From: Gamarada debralockiae
Taxonomy: Eukaryota > Ascomycota > Leotiomycetes > Helotiales > Hyphodiscaceae
Direction: 5' to 3'
NCBI GenBank assembly: GCA_002803225.1
Contig: NXFV01001784.1
Span: forward strand, 1 to 64,000
DNA length: 64,000 nt
Below are positions 9,674 to 21,622 of this stretch, piece after piece; the stretch's first letter is position 1, and every line of letters starts with the position of its first letter. Both the position numbers and the translations under genes were made by a program. Under the pieces are notes generated by a model that saw only the letters and a program-made list of their open reading frames with translations, did not search any database and was not told the origin of the DNA.

Positions 9674-10974
9674 GGTATTGTCAATCTATTTATACAGCCT
9701 GTCCTAGGAGACCTTTTCCTTTGATGCGAAGTCGGGTCTCCAATGTGGGCGTTTCTATACCTGTTGGTGCTAACCTTGCTATCAACTTCATGGCAGTCAT
9801 TTCTAATGACTGCCATGCTGCAATTCGAGATTAAGTTTTCAAGACGCTCCATCTGGATGAATCCATGGGAAGAACGACAAGTGTCGGGGCCTTCGGATTA
9901 TAACCCCATAGGGATACCAAGTCACCCTTTGAATCAATTCCGGTCTGCTCGAGAAGACTTAGGCAAGTGGTAATGGCTTTGTCCGTGTCGTGACGCCATT
10001 CTGGATGCTCTGTGTAGCACTTCAGGAAGCCGGCAGTATCTGGCGGCGGATCGCTTGGGTAAACGTAAGGTAACAGGCATGACTTGTCCAGCGATATACT
10101 TCCAAACATAGCTTTATTGGAGCTTTGAGTAGAATCATGGGTATAGGTCTTTTCCTTACGGCTCCTGTACAGTCCGAGACTTCAAGTCTGTGGAAGACGT
10201 TAAGTATTCCAATATATTGCGTTTGTAGCTCGGATTGCCGTCTATTTACCAGTACCGTTTCAGTGTCATGGATGTCGGTGTTTTGTATGTGTAGCTGAAT
10301 AGCCTCGACGAAGACTCCACTCCATGTATGGATTCGTTTGAAGAGAGTATTGTTCGGAGGATTGTTTATTGTTCGGAGGATTGTTTGTTGTTCGGAGGAT
10401 TGTTTGTTGTTCGGAGGGTTGTTGTAACTGTAGAAAGGAGGTGGAGGTAGCTGTTGGTGAGCTACATGAGTCAGCCTTTGTATTCCCTAAGTTATATGAA
10501 GATACATTACCTATTATCCTTGGCAATATTCGGATGTAGTCCTTGGTCACCGTCCAGATAGCTAGCCGCAGCGCGCAGTACGCAAGTACAGTGGTGGTCG
10601 CGAAGCCTCCGATCCCGATGGTCGCGCCGATAAGTCCGCAATCCCAACAGGCCAGAAATCTCAAGCAGAGAGTAACTTAGTGATCTGCAACTTTATGTTA
10701 CTGACAAGGCTGTTGACGATACCTACACTGCGGTGCGGTTCTGGTTGACTCTGAACAGGCTCTCGTGCAATACCATCTTCACCTGACTGCTGTGGCGTTT
10801 GTGCTCGTCCTTCGCCCTAGTATGCTGAATTGATCGAGACCCACAATCATCTGGCGATTGCGATAGTCTTCTAGAAGAATCGTTATGCTCCTCAGACCTG
10901 CTTGTCGTGTTCTGTCGTCGAGGATTGTGATTATGAGCTGTGATTGTGCTAATAGCTATCAGATCTCTCGCCAT
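9674..10974 (-). pseudogene. Unresolved hypothetical locus, possibly membrane protein
   Basis: Three minus-strand blocks look coding-like but do not join cleanly. The first (10974-10723, start MARDLIAIST) is charged and disordered. The second (about 10664-10510) has one probable membrane segment, CGLIGATIGIGGFATTTVLA, followed by WTVTKDY. The third (10109-9831) ends TLVVLPMDSSRWSVLKT* but continues with a coding-like frame one base out of register (MERLENLISNCSMAVIRNDC). A GTAATG donor near 10511 and an acceptor near 10460 are plausible. The frameshift at about 9840, the 19-bp tandem repeat inside the locus and the family C repeat at its end suggest decay. I do not recognise the family. Confidence 0.28.
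10352..10426. repeat. 19-bp tandem repeat, 4 copies
   Basis: Unit GTTCGGAGGATTGTTTGTT at 10352, 10371, 10390 and 10409; the first copy has one change and the last is degenerate. A 19-bp period is not a multiple of three, so the repeat cycles through all frames, which argues against a conserved coding role. Confidence 0.9.
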
Positions 10975-11329
10975 GGCTTAGGACAGGACGTAAGCGGCAT
11001 CTGAAATGATTGGATTATCCTTGGAGGCGATGATGAGAATGATCAAAATCGAGCCTTGCGGCTGGGATATGCCTTGTCAAACCTTGAACAGAAATGGAGG
11101 GAAATTGTGGCTGCGCAAGCCACATCATGCAAGTCTGTGGCCAAGGTCAACAATCTGATACAAAGGAGATGCAATCATGTTAAGCCTAGAGAAATGGCAT
11201 TTCATAATGGTGAGACTCCTGAGGTTGTACAGATTGATGAGCCTCGTTCTAACATCTCTGCTTTAATAGTATTGACTTCCGAGTTCCATAATGTCGAGAT
11301 CCAATAATATCTAGCTCCAACAATGATCA
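10975..11329. other. Intergenic, no gene recognised
   Basis: An 83-codon plus-strand frame (11056-11307) has no motif or neighbour support; nothing else is seen before the end of the GH3 relic. Confidence 0.45.
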
Positions 11330-13686
11330 TCACACCTCGATGGCCGCATTCAACCTCAAGTCACGGCCACTCGCCTCAATATTGACAGTATAGTTGCCGG
11401 TATGCAACTTCCACTTCTGAGCCACAACATTACACAACTTAAATCTCTTTTCGACAACTCGAACAGGACTTGACCGCTTTCAACAGGCAGCACCCTCACC
11501 TTGTCAAACCCCTCAGCTGCCTCGCAGGCGCTGTGGGTATTCCGAGATACAACTGGGCGATCTCTGCGCCGGCAACATCTCCCACGTTTGTCACGACAGC
11601 CAAAATTATGAACAGAACATCCCATAGCTCTGGATGGCCACTTCGAACGACGGAGACACTCGCAGAGGGATACGTAGCTGTGCTTGCGTCGCTGACATGA
11701 AACTGATGCTGGCGTAGTTGAACTTCATTTACAAGAGATCGAATCCGAATTCAAATCGAGGCTCAATATTTTCGCTATCGAAATAGCGATATTCGATTAC
11801 GCACTCTCCGAGAAGTGCTGAGGGAAAACCGAGAATTCGATGATGTTCAAAACCTTCCATAGCCTCCGTCTTTCTTGCAATGGAGAGCGTGAGCTCTCAG
11901 TTAGGATTTACTGTACTATATAGGATATCTGCGATGGAATTTTCTGATTCCGGACTAGGTAGACCGGCCTAGATGACCACGGCGACATCCTCGTTCTCGA
12001 TCCATAAGTCGACAACTCTTGGGCCGGCATTATGCATTACAACGATGGTGTTCGTCCAGTTCACAGCAAGGTTTTTGGCGAGATTATCGGAGAACTCGTC
12101 CTCGAGAGTTATCCTGTTGAAGGTCTCAGAAGCGTAGGCATTGATGAATACTAGGCACACCTCCGTCGAAGCTTCGACTGTTGGATTCTTGGACCAGAAG
12201 TCCCAACGAATGATTCGTTGTCCAAACCACCCGGTCTTGGATGGCTCTGAAGGGTGAGATGACATATGGAAGACTGGTGCTTCCTGAACCACTGCCGGTA
12301 ACCATAGTTCCATTGGTGTTTCATCCCCAGTCGACGCCGTATCTCCACCATTACCAACAGGATCGATCCAAGCATTTGTTTGGCCTCGGCGTCATAACCG
12401 AAAGATGCTCACAAACCAAAGCGCTTTGAGAGGAAGAGTATTGTTTACATTCTTTGCCATAATAATTCCGCCGGCGCTAATCTCGCGAATGAGCTTTTCA
12501 TGGTCACCTCGAACTTCGACAATCGGATTCTGAACAGTATATGGCGCAATACTACTAGCAGGATAGTCGTTGTCCTGGCCAAGCAAAAATTGCAGAACCA
12601 GGGAACGTGTCGCCATATCTTCCAGACGGTCAAGGGCGATGGACCCGTTCGTCGCCATCTCAGTCAGACTGTCACCAACCGGTCCAAGGTAGAACCACGC
12701 CAAGATCCCCATTCGCGGAAGCGACTCCAGATTGCTGCCTACCGAAATCACTGGCGACAAAGCCCTCGAATCCCAATTCTGTTTTGGGGATGCCGTTCAT
12801 AAGTTTTGAGTTTTGGCAGGAGTAGGAATTATTCGGGCGTTGGTACGAGTATATGATGGAACTCTTCCGGATTTCAACGCATTCATGAATGGTCATAGAT
12901 AAAGCTCATGTGCAGTCTTGCTGTCGACGTTGGAAGCATCGACTCACTATAATCCTCCAGGGGAAGACTACGGTATTCTTGTTCGTTGAAAAGTCAATGC
13001 TACCAAAATGATCAGTATCATATCCATTGAGCATTGGGATTAATGAACCTTAGAGCAAACAATGGCACCCGCCGCCTGGATTCCCTCCACCGCATCTTCC
13101 ATTTGCTCACCGTCAAGCACGGATCTGGACCCGAACGTTCCCACCAATTCCACCCTTCGTTACTCCTGCAGGCCCAAGGATGACATGGACACCCTTACCC
13201 ATCTCCTCGCCAATCGCCCTCACATACGCATACATCATGCCAGGTCCAAGCAAGATGACTCCTGGCGGGGAAAGCAGACATGAATTCCTGTCCTCGCATC
13301 CCTGTTGGTCCGTCCTCATAACACAATCTTTTGAACCCTAGGCGCGAAACTTTTCCCATGCGAGCAGTGCATGCGTCGTCGTAGGATGCTGTGAGATTTG
13401 CCTTTTCTTCGAGAGTCAGTTTCGCGATGAAGGTGCGGGCTTTGGGTAAGCGGCGGCCCATTTTGGTGAGGAGCTCCCGGCGCCATGTGCTGTTATTAAT
13501 GTCAGCTCTTGGGCTGATATTCATGGGAAAAGTTCTTGGAACTTATGAAGGGGGTAGACAGGAAGTCTGAGACAATAGTGAGGAACCTGGCTCTCGTTCG
13601 TGTAGACGGTCGTGGAGCTGAAGACCTGAGTGTTGGCTGCGTTGAGAACCAGAGCCGCGACAGCTGCAGCTGAGAAAGAAGTCTCC
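11330..13686 (-). pseudogene. GH3 beta-glucosidase pseudogene
   Basis: Once encoded a secreted family 3 beta-glucosidase (hydrolysis of cellobiose and beta-glucosides). Pieces in order on the minus strand: signal-peptide remnant (SFSAAAVAALVLNAA, about 13680), GH3 N-domain (KLTLEEKANL, YEDGPTGMRG, about 13420-13280), a segment with NSYSCQNSKLMNG and GFVASDFG that keeps the nucleophile Asp (about 12800), the linker VKNVNN-like AKNVNNTLPLK (about 12430), the C-domain (ACLVFINA-like VCLVFINAYA, NTIVVMHNAG, about 12150-12010), and the FnIII-like tail (GAEIAQLYLGIPTA, LRGFDKVRVLP, ending at 11330). Pieces lie in different frames, so several frameshifts are required. TGA at 12893-12895 replaces an expected Trp (LYL*PFM). 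The 5' end is cut exactly by the LTR-like element at 13687, which removes the start codon. Confidence 0.88.
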
Positions 13687-13839
13687 TGTTAGTTGAGCTG
13701 TGTGGGAGCGAAATATAGTGGTATTTTTAGAGCTAGCTTGATATCTAAGGAGCTGAAATTAAAAGGAGGGGAGGAGCTCTCTTATGCTCCAGGAAGAGAA
13801 AAATACAGGCTATACCGGATTAGCCAATTCCAACCAACA
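13687..13839 (+). repeat. LTR-like repeat, family B, copy 1
   Basis: 153 bp starting TGTTAGTTGAG and ending CCAACCAACA, i.e. TG...CA ends like a copia LTR. It is flanked by near-identical 5-mers, TCTCC before and TCTTC after, a possible target-site duplication. A related partial copy lies at 50545-50659 (shared GATATCT, GAGCTGAAATTA, AAGGAGGGG). It sits at the 5' edge of the GH3 pseudogene. Confidence 0.58.
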
Positions 13840-14219
13840 TCTTCATCCTGCGGATTTTTGTGGAGGTAATTGACCTGAGGAATGCAAGGGAGTTAAGAGT
13901 GCGGCTGGTTTATTATCCAGCTTATTTTATACTACTGGGTAACTTGTGCAAACCAACGCACATCCTATCTCTCTCCAAGCCTCCTCATTGTTGACTCTGT
14001 TATCTTGCATATGCGTAAATACCTGAGTAACCGGGAAATACAGCAATCGATCGTCAGGTACGAGTGCGAACTTCCGTAGGATGCCGGACTACTGCACAGG
14101 GCAGCACTACCCCACAAGCGTATATCTCCTTCCTTCAAGCTTCTTGCCAATTAGAATGGCAAGATGGGAGTTTTGCGGCATTCTTCATGCCAATCAGATC
14201 TATGGGTACTGATCTAGAT
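13840..14219. other. Intergenic, no gene recognised
   Basis: Short frames only. The stretch separates the LTR-like element from a possible HET tail. Confidence 0.45.
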
Positions 14220-14444
14220 TTCAACCAAATCATACTTTCAGGTCTTCTCCTGGTACGTACAGAGCAATCCAAAGGGCAATACAAGCGAGTGGGCTTGTTC
14301 CAATCGTATGTGCGCCGTGGCAGGGTCAACGAGGATAGCAAAATGGATTGGGGTGTCCTAGTGACATCCGCGAAAGAACTTCATCCGCAATATTATGAGA
14401 CAATGGACGAAGAAAGGAAGTATGCGATCACGATTGTACAATAA
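14220..14444 (+). pseudogene. HET-protein C-terminal relic
   Basis: The end of a plus-strand frame reads ILSGLLLVRTEQSKGQYKRVGLF ... YAITIVQ*. This resembles the conserved tail of HET-domain proteins (G-L-[VL]-L-x-x-T...G.[FY].R[IV]G.F ... YxI.I.). The HET domain itself is absent upstream, where the LTR-like repeat and non-coding sequence lie. Probable 3' fragment of a lost gene; assignment rests on a short motif. Confidence 0.38.
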
Positions 14445-14548
14445 TATATTCCGAAGATAGGTAACATTGGGGTCTAGATATCAATCTCACACAACCAGTC
14501 ACAAACCATAGCTAAGGCAGACTTCCAAATTTACACTTTACTTATACC

Positions 14549-16274
14549 CTATACTATAAACTTCTCCTGCATATGCGCAGTCATATCATTCACTTTCTTG
14601 TCTTCCAACGAAGTGACAGACGTTTTGGCGGAAGGAGCCGCCTCGGCATCGTCGCCATCGAAGATAACGACCATTTGTTCGAGTGAATGACCTCTGTGGG
14701 TAAGATGTTAGTAAGATAACCAGGACGACAACAAATGGGACAGAGGTTACCTTGTCTCAGGGTAGAAGAAATATACAGTCAGACCGAAGACGATAAGCAC
14801 GGCGATGAAAACGATGTAATATTTCCAGCCAATGCTCTCTAAGGCAATGGGATTGACGAAAGTGTTGAAGAAGATCGCAAGGACTGTTGAGACCCAGGTA
14901 ACAGTGAGACCTCGAGAGCGGAGCTGGTATGGCCAAATTTCGCAGGGGTATGATATGACGAAGGGAGTTCTGCCACTTGTTAGAAGGGCCATGCGACGTT
15001 TTCGGGAAACTTACAGTGCAATATCATAGCCAGCGAAGAAGATGAACAGGAATGGAATCACGGCCGCGCCAGTAGAAGCCGTTCCTGTCTGTGCGAACGA
15101 TCCCGACAATCCAGTGATAATGATGAAGCTCAGAGCCATGGTTGTTGCGGAAGCAAGGAACAACTTCCTTCTCCCGATATTGTCGACATTGAACGCAGCT
15201 CCGACAGCGAAGATTAAGTTCCACATCTGCATGCATGCCGATATGATAAGCTGATTCGTGGTGCTTTTGACTCCAACGGTGTCCAGCACAAGAGCCAAGT
15301 AATACGATACAACTCCGTTTCCTGACCATTGCGCGAAGATGCCGAGAGAGATAGAGATGAAGAGTCGATGACGATTGTCCTTGGTCTTAATCATATCCGC
15401 ATAACTGGCGCTCTGGCGTGCATTCTTTTCAAACTGAAGCGTATTCTTAATTTCAGCGACTTCGAAGCGGATAAGAGGCGAGTTCTCATCCCCGGCAGCA
15501 TGATACTTCGCAAGAATTTGAGCAGCTTCGTCGGTCCGGCCAGCAAAAATCAACCATCGAGGGCTTTCTGGCACCAAGAGAAAGCCAGATAGGGCGACGC
15601 AGGGGATGAGAGCTTGGAGCAGAGACGGAACCCTCCAACCCCACGAGGAAGTGTAATCACGGGTGGCGAACGTAACCCAGGCTGCGAGAGTTCCGCCGAC
15701 ATACCAACCGCAGTTAAAGAGGGCATTAGCGATACCACGGTGTGTTGGGAAAGCAATCTCGTTAATGAGGAGAGGGACCGAGATACTGAACCATGCTGAG
15801 GCACAACCAAGGAAGAATCGAGCTAGGACAAAGGCGGCGCTACCATTCGCGGCAGCCTGCAGTCCTACACCAAGAGCAAGGAACCCATAACCTATATAAA
15901 CACCCTTCTTGCGACCATATTTGTTGGAGACAATGGCGGCGAGGAGGGAGGAAATTCCGGCTCCGAGCCAGTAGATTGCGTTGATGAAACCTAACCACGA
16001 GCCCGTAGGGTGCTTCATGAAATCTTGCCAGGTGTCAAGTGCTTGGAGACCGTTCATGAGGGAACCATCATAACCGTTAGAAGACGCTAGTCTGTAGTCA
16101 GAGATTGAATTGAGTTTGGAAACGGGCATCATTACCGAACATCACAAGGGAAAAAATGCAGAAGTTGAGCTTCAACAAATGTCGCTTTGTGTACCACGGT
16201 CCCGAATTTTGCGGCAAGACAGCAGCGAGATCCTCGCCGACCGACTTACTCTGACTTGCGGCACTGAAGCCCAT
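14549..16274 (-). CDS. MFS sugar transporter (lactose permease-like)
   Basis: Plasma-membrane proton-coupled sugar importer of the major facilitator superfamily. Exons join(16274..16136, 16086..15015, 14969..14751, 14693..14549) give 524 aa, the usual family length. Introns are 49, 45 and 57 bp, and all phases agree. Family marks: NGYDGSLMNGLQ after helix 1, NKYGRKKG in the helix 2-3 loop, PESPRWL, the repeat-half motif DNIGRRK, and PETRGHSLEQ after the last helix. About twelve hydrophobic helices are visible. The start at 16274 (MGFSAASQSKSV) is upstream of the frame's first internal ATG and is needed for the conserved WYTKRHLLKLNF segment. Substrate cannot be read from sequence; a beta-galactoside or cellobiose-type sugar is the family expectation. 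The neighbouring GH3 beta-glucosidase is dead, so any former pairing is broken. Confidence 0.93.
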
Positions 16275-17209
16275 GGTCGGTTTTGGTATTGATATTGAGG
16301 GGGATAATTGCGAGAAGATGATCGAGGGTGGGTACTCAGGTATTTTAATCTGGTCTGTAAGAACACAAACGTAGAGGGCTGATCTTCTGGCTTTATAGAT
16401 GAGACGATGCTATCTAAAAAAAAAAAAAATTTAAAAAAAAAAAAAACTTTAACTAAATCTCAATACAGAGTTGCGGCGTCTCGCGGGGTTTATGACATTG
16501 AGTCAGCATGAGCGTTGAGATCCATAATCCCCAGATATTCTTTGTATGAAAGGAGTCGGCACTAGTCGGCCTTTGATTTTGTGGCACCTGTCATGTTCCT
16601 TGTCTATAACTGTGCTCCTTGTCATGGCTGACTCGTAGGCTCTAGAACGATTCTTGCGTGGAAGGTTTATGCAGATTGATTCGCTTTTGGGATCATCCCT
16701 GCCATCCGCAGTACTTGACGCGATAGTACATAGGAGTTCGCGCAGCACAGGGAGGGAACGAGAAGTTTGAACAGGCGGGAATAGGGGAACTAAGGGATGG
16801 TTTCGATAAATTACTAAGGCACAAAAGGTGCACTTCGACCTCTCAATAGGATGTTTGCTTTTGCGGAGAAAGAGAAAGAGGTAGCGGGGTGGGAGTTCGG
16901 CCAATCCGGTTCGGATAACACCTTATGCGTCACCAAGACGCGGGGTCAACTCCATTTTCCTCCCGCAATCCGCGTCTCCAGTAAGACTATTGCCTAGCAG
17001 ATGTACTTGCGGAGTGGCCATGGAGCCGCATAGACAAGCACAGCGGCCCGGATACTGGTCTCAATGTTTCATAGCGGCTACCGAGAAGAGCTGCCAGCCA
17101 AGACCCTCGAGTCTTCAACATTGAACGGCTGCTCTAAAATTGGCTTAATCTTACGTAGTTTTGGAACGCCTCAAGCCTACCCACCTTACATATACCTTGT
17201 ACGCAGAAT
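16275..17209. promoter_or_regulatory. Upstream region of MFS transporter
   Basis: About 0.9 kb without a recognisable gene. Contains an A-rich tract at 16417-16447 (two runs of 13-14 A separated by TTT). Should include the transporter promoter; no specific operator was identified. Confidence 0.4.
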
Positions 17210-19260
17210 GGCAGAAAGGCAGAGCCTTCACATAAGTCAACGGGGTCAGTCACTCACTCCGACAGAACGACCCTTCTTTCAGCCACCGCGCCGTCCGTGA
17301 TCGAATATCCCCACAAGCACTTGCACCTAGAGCGTAACGAAATACTTCTGATTAGCCCCTGCAAACCTTGGGAGATCAACGGTCTTATCAATTGCACCCT
17401 CAGCCATGTATCCCTAGGAAAATCTAGAAGCAGCTCTACGAAGCTATTTCTGAGCAATAAAAACAGAGTGCTCAAGGCCGATGCCGTCTCAATAGATCAA
17501 ACCAGTGTGGCGGAAAGAAATGAACAAGTCCGGAAGGTGGATGTCATATACCAGCGTACCGGCGGCATTAATTTATGACTTGGCGAGGAATACGAGAATT
17601 TCAGGAGGCTTTCCCATTCATGGATCATTTCCCGATATCGGTATGTGAAGATCATATACCCTGGACCGGAGCCATGGACGCCAGGAATGCTATCTTCGGA
17701 TGACGCTGCGAGGAAGGTGCTTGGAGTCATCAGGCTGTTCTCATGCCATTACTGGTGGCGCATCTGGATCGTCCAGGAGGCCGTCTTCGCGAAAACTCTT
17801 GTTTTCCACTGCGACTCTGATAGCATGACTTGGGATGAAATGTTCAAAGCCACTATAGCACGTGATTCCAACGAAGAGTCAAACATGTTTGATTTGGCAT
17901 TTAGCACTTCTAGGATTGCTCACCTCACTTGGAAGTGGTGAGCTTATGGACCAAGATTGGTGGAGCCAGTTGAACCTAGGGGTGGGACGGGGCACTTGAA
18001 GACGGACTTGGTGTCTTACTCATAAAGGCATCGACTCAAGAAAGCTACACATCCAAGAGACAAGATCTAGTCTTCTGAACTTGATCCTCCAACAAAAGTG
18101 AATTTATTTTCCCCTTGATTATTGTCTCGATATGCGGAGTCTTTATCGCAATGTAGCTCCTTTCATTGTCACAATCGAGAAGAATTTGCTAGTCTTGGCA
18201 GGAAATAAACCGCCCCAACAGTGTGGAGTGTTGGGTGGTGGAGACTTGACTCTCCATTTGTGGGTCCCTAACTGTAAGCTAACACAAACATCTTCCCACC
18301 TCTTTCGTCTGTTCTATGTTGGGGGCTAACAATAACGAGGGAGACCAGCTCAGAATGGACTCGACTGCCCCTTAGTTATCCGCCGCAGCTGCAACCAGTG
18401 CGGACGGCTCTCTGCGCCATGACGATATTCTCTGCGCCAAGGAAATCCGCATTAGGGTGGTAACCAACGTAGGTACGCTAATGCCGGATCTTGGTGATGA
18501 CAGCCGCCATCCTTCGTGGCGGCATTTGACGTTTTGTACGAGTCGGTAAGGACTAGCTTTCTCGGGTATTTTACTTGCTACTTCGATGATATATGTTGTC
18601 TCACCCAAGTCTCCTCAAGCACGTTTAAGTGCTCTTTCAAGACCGTTCAGTCTCAATTGCTGCGTGCACAGAAGACCGCTCACTTTCCAAATCATGTAGT
18701 GAGTAAGTGGTTCACGATGCCTTTACCATGCGGATCCTGCTCATCAATTTCGGCTTGCCCCCTCTTTTGGTTACCAATTTTTACACTGTCTAACAATTCT
18801 CGCAGCTTATATTCCTTACAGAGGGCAAGAAAGATCTTATTGGGAGGCACAGCCTTGAAAGTTTCTCTTCGAAGCATTTGGGCAACACCCAAAGGATGGG
18901 TTTGAGCTCAAGAATAGTGAAGAAACAGAGAAAAACGTACTACTTTATCGCATTGCCATTTTACTCTATAAGACCTACGATAAAACCTTGGCCTGTATTG
19001 TAGGAAAACAAGCTGGCCCGCGAGGCTGAACACGCCATCGGAGGTGTAGCGGAAAAGGAAAGCATTTCTGGTTGATGGGATTTACATCGGACTTGGTACT
19101 CAATGCACGGAAGTTGGCGATTTGGCTGTGGTGATACTTGATTACAGGGTGCCATTGATTTTACAACCACGTCCTGAGGATGATGGTGGTGGTATTTCAA
19201 TCAGGGAGACTCTTGCGTTGATGGATTTGCGGATGGCGGACAGTGAAAGACGTGGGGGAT
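17210..19260 (+). pseudogene. HET-domain gene, degenerate
   Basis: Once a heterokaryon-incompatibility-type protein. HET pieces appear in order: INCTLSHVSL (about 17390), KADAVSIDQTSVAERNEQVR (about 17475-17535; expected LWADA-CINQ), WWRIWIVQEAVFAK (about 17755-17800), a segment with SLYRNVAPFIV (about 18140), a VGTLMPDLGDD-like segment (about 18470), and the tail GIYIGLGTQCTEVGDLAVV followed by LDYRVPLILQ (about 19080-19160). The aromatic SYxWG motif is missing after HVSL, implying a deletion. Frames change repeatedly and stops interrupt at 17576, 17939 and later. The tail suggests the original gene was about 2 kb, similar to the intact HET gene at 26932. Confidence 0.72.
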
Positions 19261-19325
19261 GGAAAACACGAGGTTGAGCTCTTGAAATTCATTGAACTCT
19301 GATGACCTTCAATAACATCGACCCT

Positions 19326-19828
19326 CTACTTCGAAGCTTCTCTTTTCCTTATCTCGCTCTTCACCAAATCCGTATCCCAATACAACTTCACGCCCGTATA
19401 CTGCAATTTATCGAACCCATCTCCCGTTACGCTGTCCTCAATCTCAAACACAAACATTCTGGGAGCGGATATCGGACTCGAAGAGCCCTTGAGATATAAT
19501 CAATCATAAACTCGGCATTCACCGTATACCTCGCTCCGTCAGACCCGGACTCATCGACAACCAAAAAGCTCATTCCCTCGACACCAATTCTGTCGAAAGG
19601 AGAGAATAGCTGGAGCATCCATTGCTTAATCGTTTTTGCGCCGCTGTATGTGACACTGGTGGTGTTAAAAAGAGTACGCAAGTCGGAGAATAGTACTTCG
19701 TGTCTGGGTACTGGAGTTGCAGAGATGAGGCTATAACTTTGCCGTATTCCTTGACGAACCGAAGTTGCTCGGTGCCGTTTAGAATGAGAATCGAAAGGAC
19801 CTTTACGTCCGAATATCGTTGCCACCAT
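19326..19828 (-). pseudogene. NTF2/SnoaL-like small protein, frameshifted
   Basis: From ATG 19828 a frame encodes MVATIFGRKGPF...RHEVLFSDLRTLFN...IKQWMLQLFSPFDRIGVEG...YTVNAEFMIDY. This looks like an NTF2/SnoaL-type cone fold of the fungal hypothetical class. The frame ends in CLCLRLRTA*, but a frame one base away carries on convincingly as MFVFEIEDSVTGDGFDKLQY...VKLYWDTDLVKSEIRKREASK* to 19326. The gap between the two is too short for an intron (no GT donor), so a single indel near 19440-19460 has probably broken the gene. A sequencing error would look the same. Function unknown; fold assignment is inference. Confidence 0.48.
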
Positions 19829-20971
19829 TATTCATACAGTTTTAATTATAAAAGTGTTAGAGGGAGCTCGATACGCTGTTTTATATGATATGGATCGAAA
19901 TGTTGGCTTGGGAACGAGGCTTCCTGCCTCGGCCACGACCTTCGTTCAACATGTGGGAGTACAAAAACATGAACGCTTGAAATATCATTATGCCGAGGGT
20001 AGCGTAATCGAAACTAGTCAAGTGACAGCGCGTAGCGGAGTTGATGCGAGGTTATTAACCTGTAAACTACATCGGCGGTGGGGTTCCAGCTCGGTCATCC
20101 GTTGCAAAACTGCATGCTATGTGGACTCTATTCCTACTCTTTCCCTTTGTGAGATAGTCCCGTTAATGTAGGTTAGTAAGTATCTCTTACCAACCCTCTT
20201 CATCTCTTACTCGCATCGCCAACGACGTCTTCTTTACTACGCCAATTGTCACTAGCCAGCTCTTTTCAACTGGCCTACGACTGCCCCATAATAATTTATG
20301 GTCTGCCTATTCATTTACGTCATTCTAGACCCGCTCTTGTAGATCAGAGGCAAGAGGCTTCCATCGCTCGCTATCATTGATATCTTGTGTGTTTTTCACT
20401 ATCTCCTTGCTCTTACTATTAATAAACTACTCTATTTCACACATCATAAACTGTTGATGGCCCCATTGCTCTGTTGTGGGGTCTAGAAGTAGGTGTAGGG
20501 GTGCCCCTAGTAAGTGTAGGTAAGGACGAGGGAGGCTCTGTCGGAGTTGAGGAGATATTGATTGGCTTTGGCTGTGCCTTAGGAGGTTTAGTGACCTTGG
20601 GAGATTGTTTAGGTATATTCTTAGTCTTAGGTTCAGGCCGTATCACGGGTTGGAGTGCGCCTAGGGCTTTCTTCGAGGGGGCTGGAGCCGGGCCGGTCTT
20701 TTGGGTGGGATCTCCTCATCCGCGATCTTGCCGGCCTGCCGCTTGGATGCACGAGTTCCGTGCATCCTGCTGATGATTTATCTGCAAACAGTGTCTTAAT
20801 TGGAGGTGTGGTTGCTGAGTTATGAGGGTTGATGGTTTTATTAAAAGCGGGTTGCAGAAAATGGTGATATTTGCGAATTCGCTAACGTACCAGTTAGTTG
20901 TATCTTGACAACAATTCTGAGGTCGAGCAGCTTTGTACCATGTTGGGCATTAGCGCCGTGTCCGCAGGTCA
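19829..20971. other. 1.1 kb with only a Pro/Thr-rich minus-strand frame
   Basis: No family recognised. A minus-strand frame at 20646-20437 is Pro/Lys/Thr-rich (PEPKTKNIPKQSPKVTKPPK) and seems to be preceded, one frame off, by GTRASKRQAGKIADEEIPPK. It may be a decayed disordered protein or chance low complexity. Confidence 0.35.
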
Positions 20972-21622
20972 GTGTGCTTCAAACACAGGACAGTTATCAG
21001 GCAGAGCGGGGTGAAGAGAATGCTAGGCATGTTTGATATAGTCATGTTTGAGAGAGGGAGAACAATTGCAACGACCATATCGCTCAGTCTACCGGCATGG
21101 ATTCAAGCTCGGCGGTACCCGTTCTGTCTTAGAAAATCTCTTCAAGGACGGAACCAGAGATTTCGATCCTACAGAATTGTTTCCTTCGATGCCCCTATAT
21201 TCCATTACAGCATGGCGGGAGATGTTTCTGGGCTGCAGCAACTATTCGAGATCGGCCAGGCCTCTCCCTTCGAAGTGGATCCTGAAGGGAGGACACCTCT
21301 TCACGTAAGCAAAATTAACCCTGTTCAAAAACAGACACTAACTCCCTTTAGTATGCTAGTTTATACTCTTGGCCAAAAGCCTGCCGCTTCCTTTCTAGAG
21401 AGCGGAGCTTATAACAACGTATGTACCTCGTGGCATGAAAATACCCTCCATGACGAGGGCCAAGTGACGTGGACTTTGACCAAGGCGATGGAACCAGGAT
21501 GCGAATTCAAAAATGACTGTCGTTTCGAGATGCTTGAGCTTAGAATCGGAGCAACGCCAGAAGACTTTCACATCGAATTTGAAGACCTATATGTTTCGGC
21601 TTCCTTTGCATCGCGTTTTTGA
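20972..21622 (+). pseudogene. Ankyrin-type fungal protein, truncated and frameshifted
   Basis: The frame contains LPAWIQARRYPF...APIFHYSMAGDVSGLQQLFEIGQASPFEVDPEGRTPLH, the start of an ankyrin array as found in many fungal ankyrin proteins. After TPLH a GTAAGC donor (21305) and TTTAG acceptor (21351) would excise 47 bp and continue YASLYSWPKACRFL, the expected repeat. The frame then breaks and LESGAYNN follows one base out of register. The 5' half of the usual protein is missing and nothing ankyrin-like follows 21430. Read as a 3' relic; a functional short protein is possible but less likely. Confidence 0.5.

Noticed and set aside
16503..16904. 133-codon minus-strand frame upstream of the MFS gene
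   Set aside because: No family resemblance, no splice or start support.
20474..20773. Gly/Val-rich plus-strand frame
   Set aside because: Low complexity, antisense to a Pro-rich frame; neither is supported as a gene.
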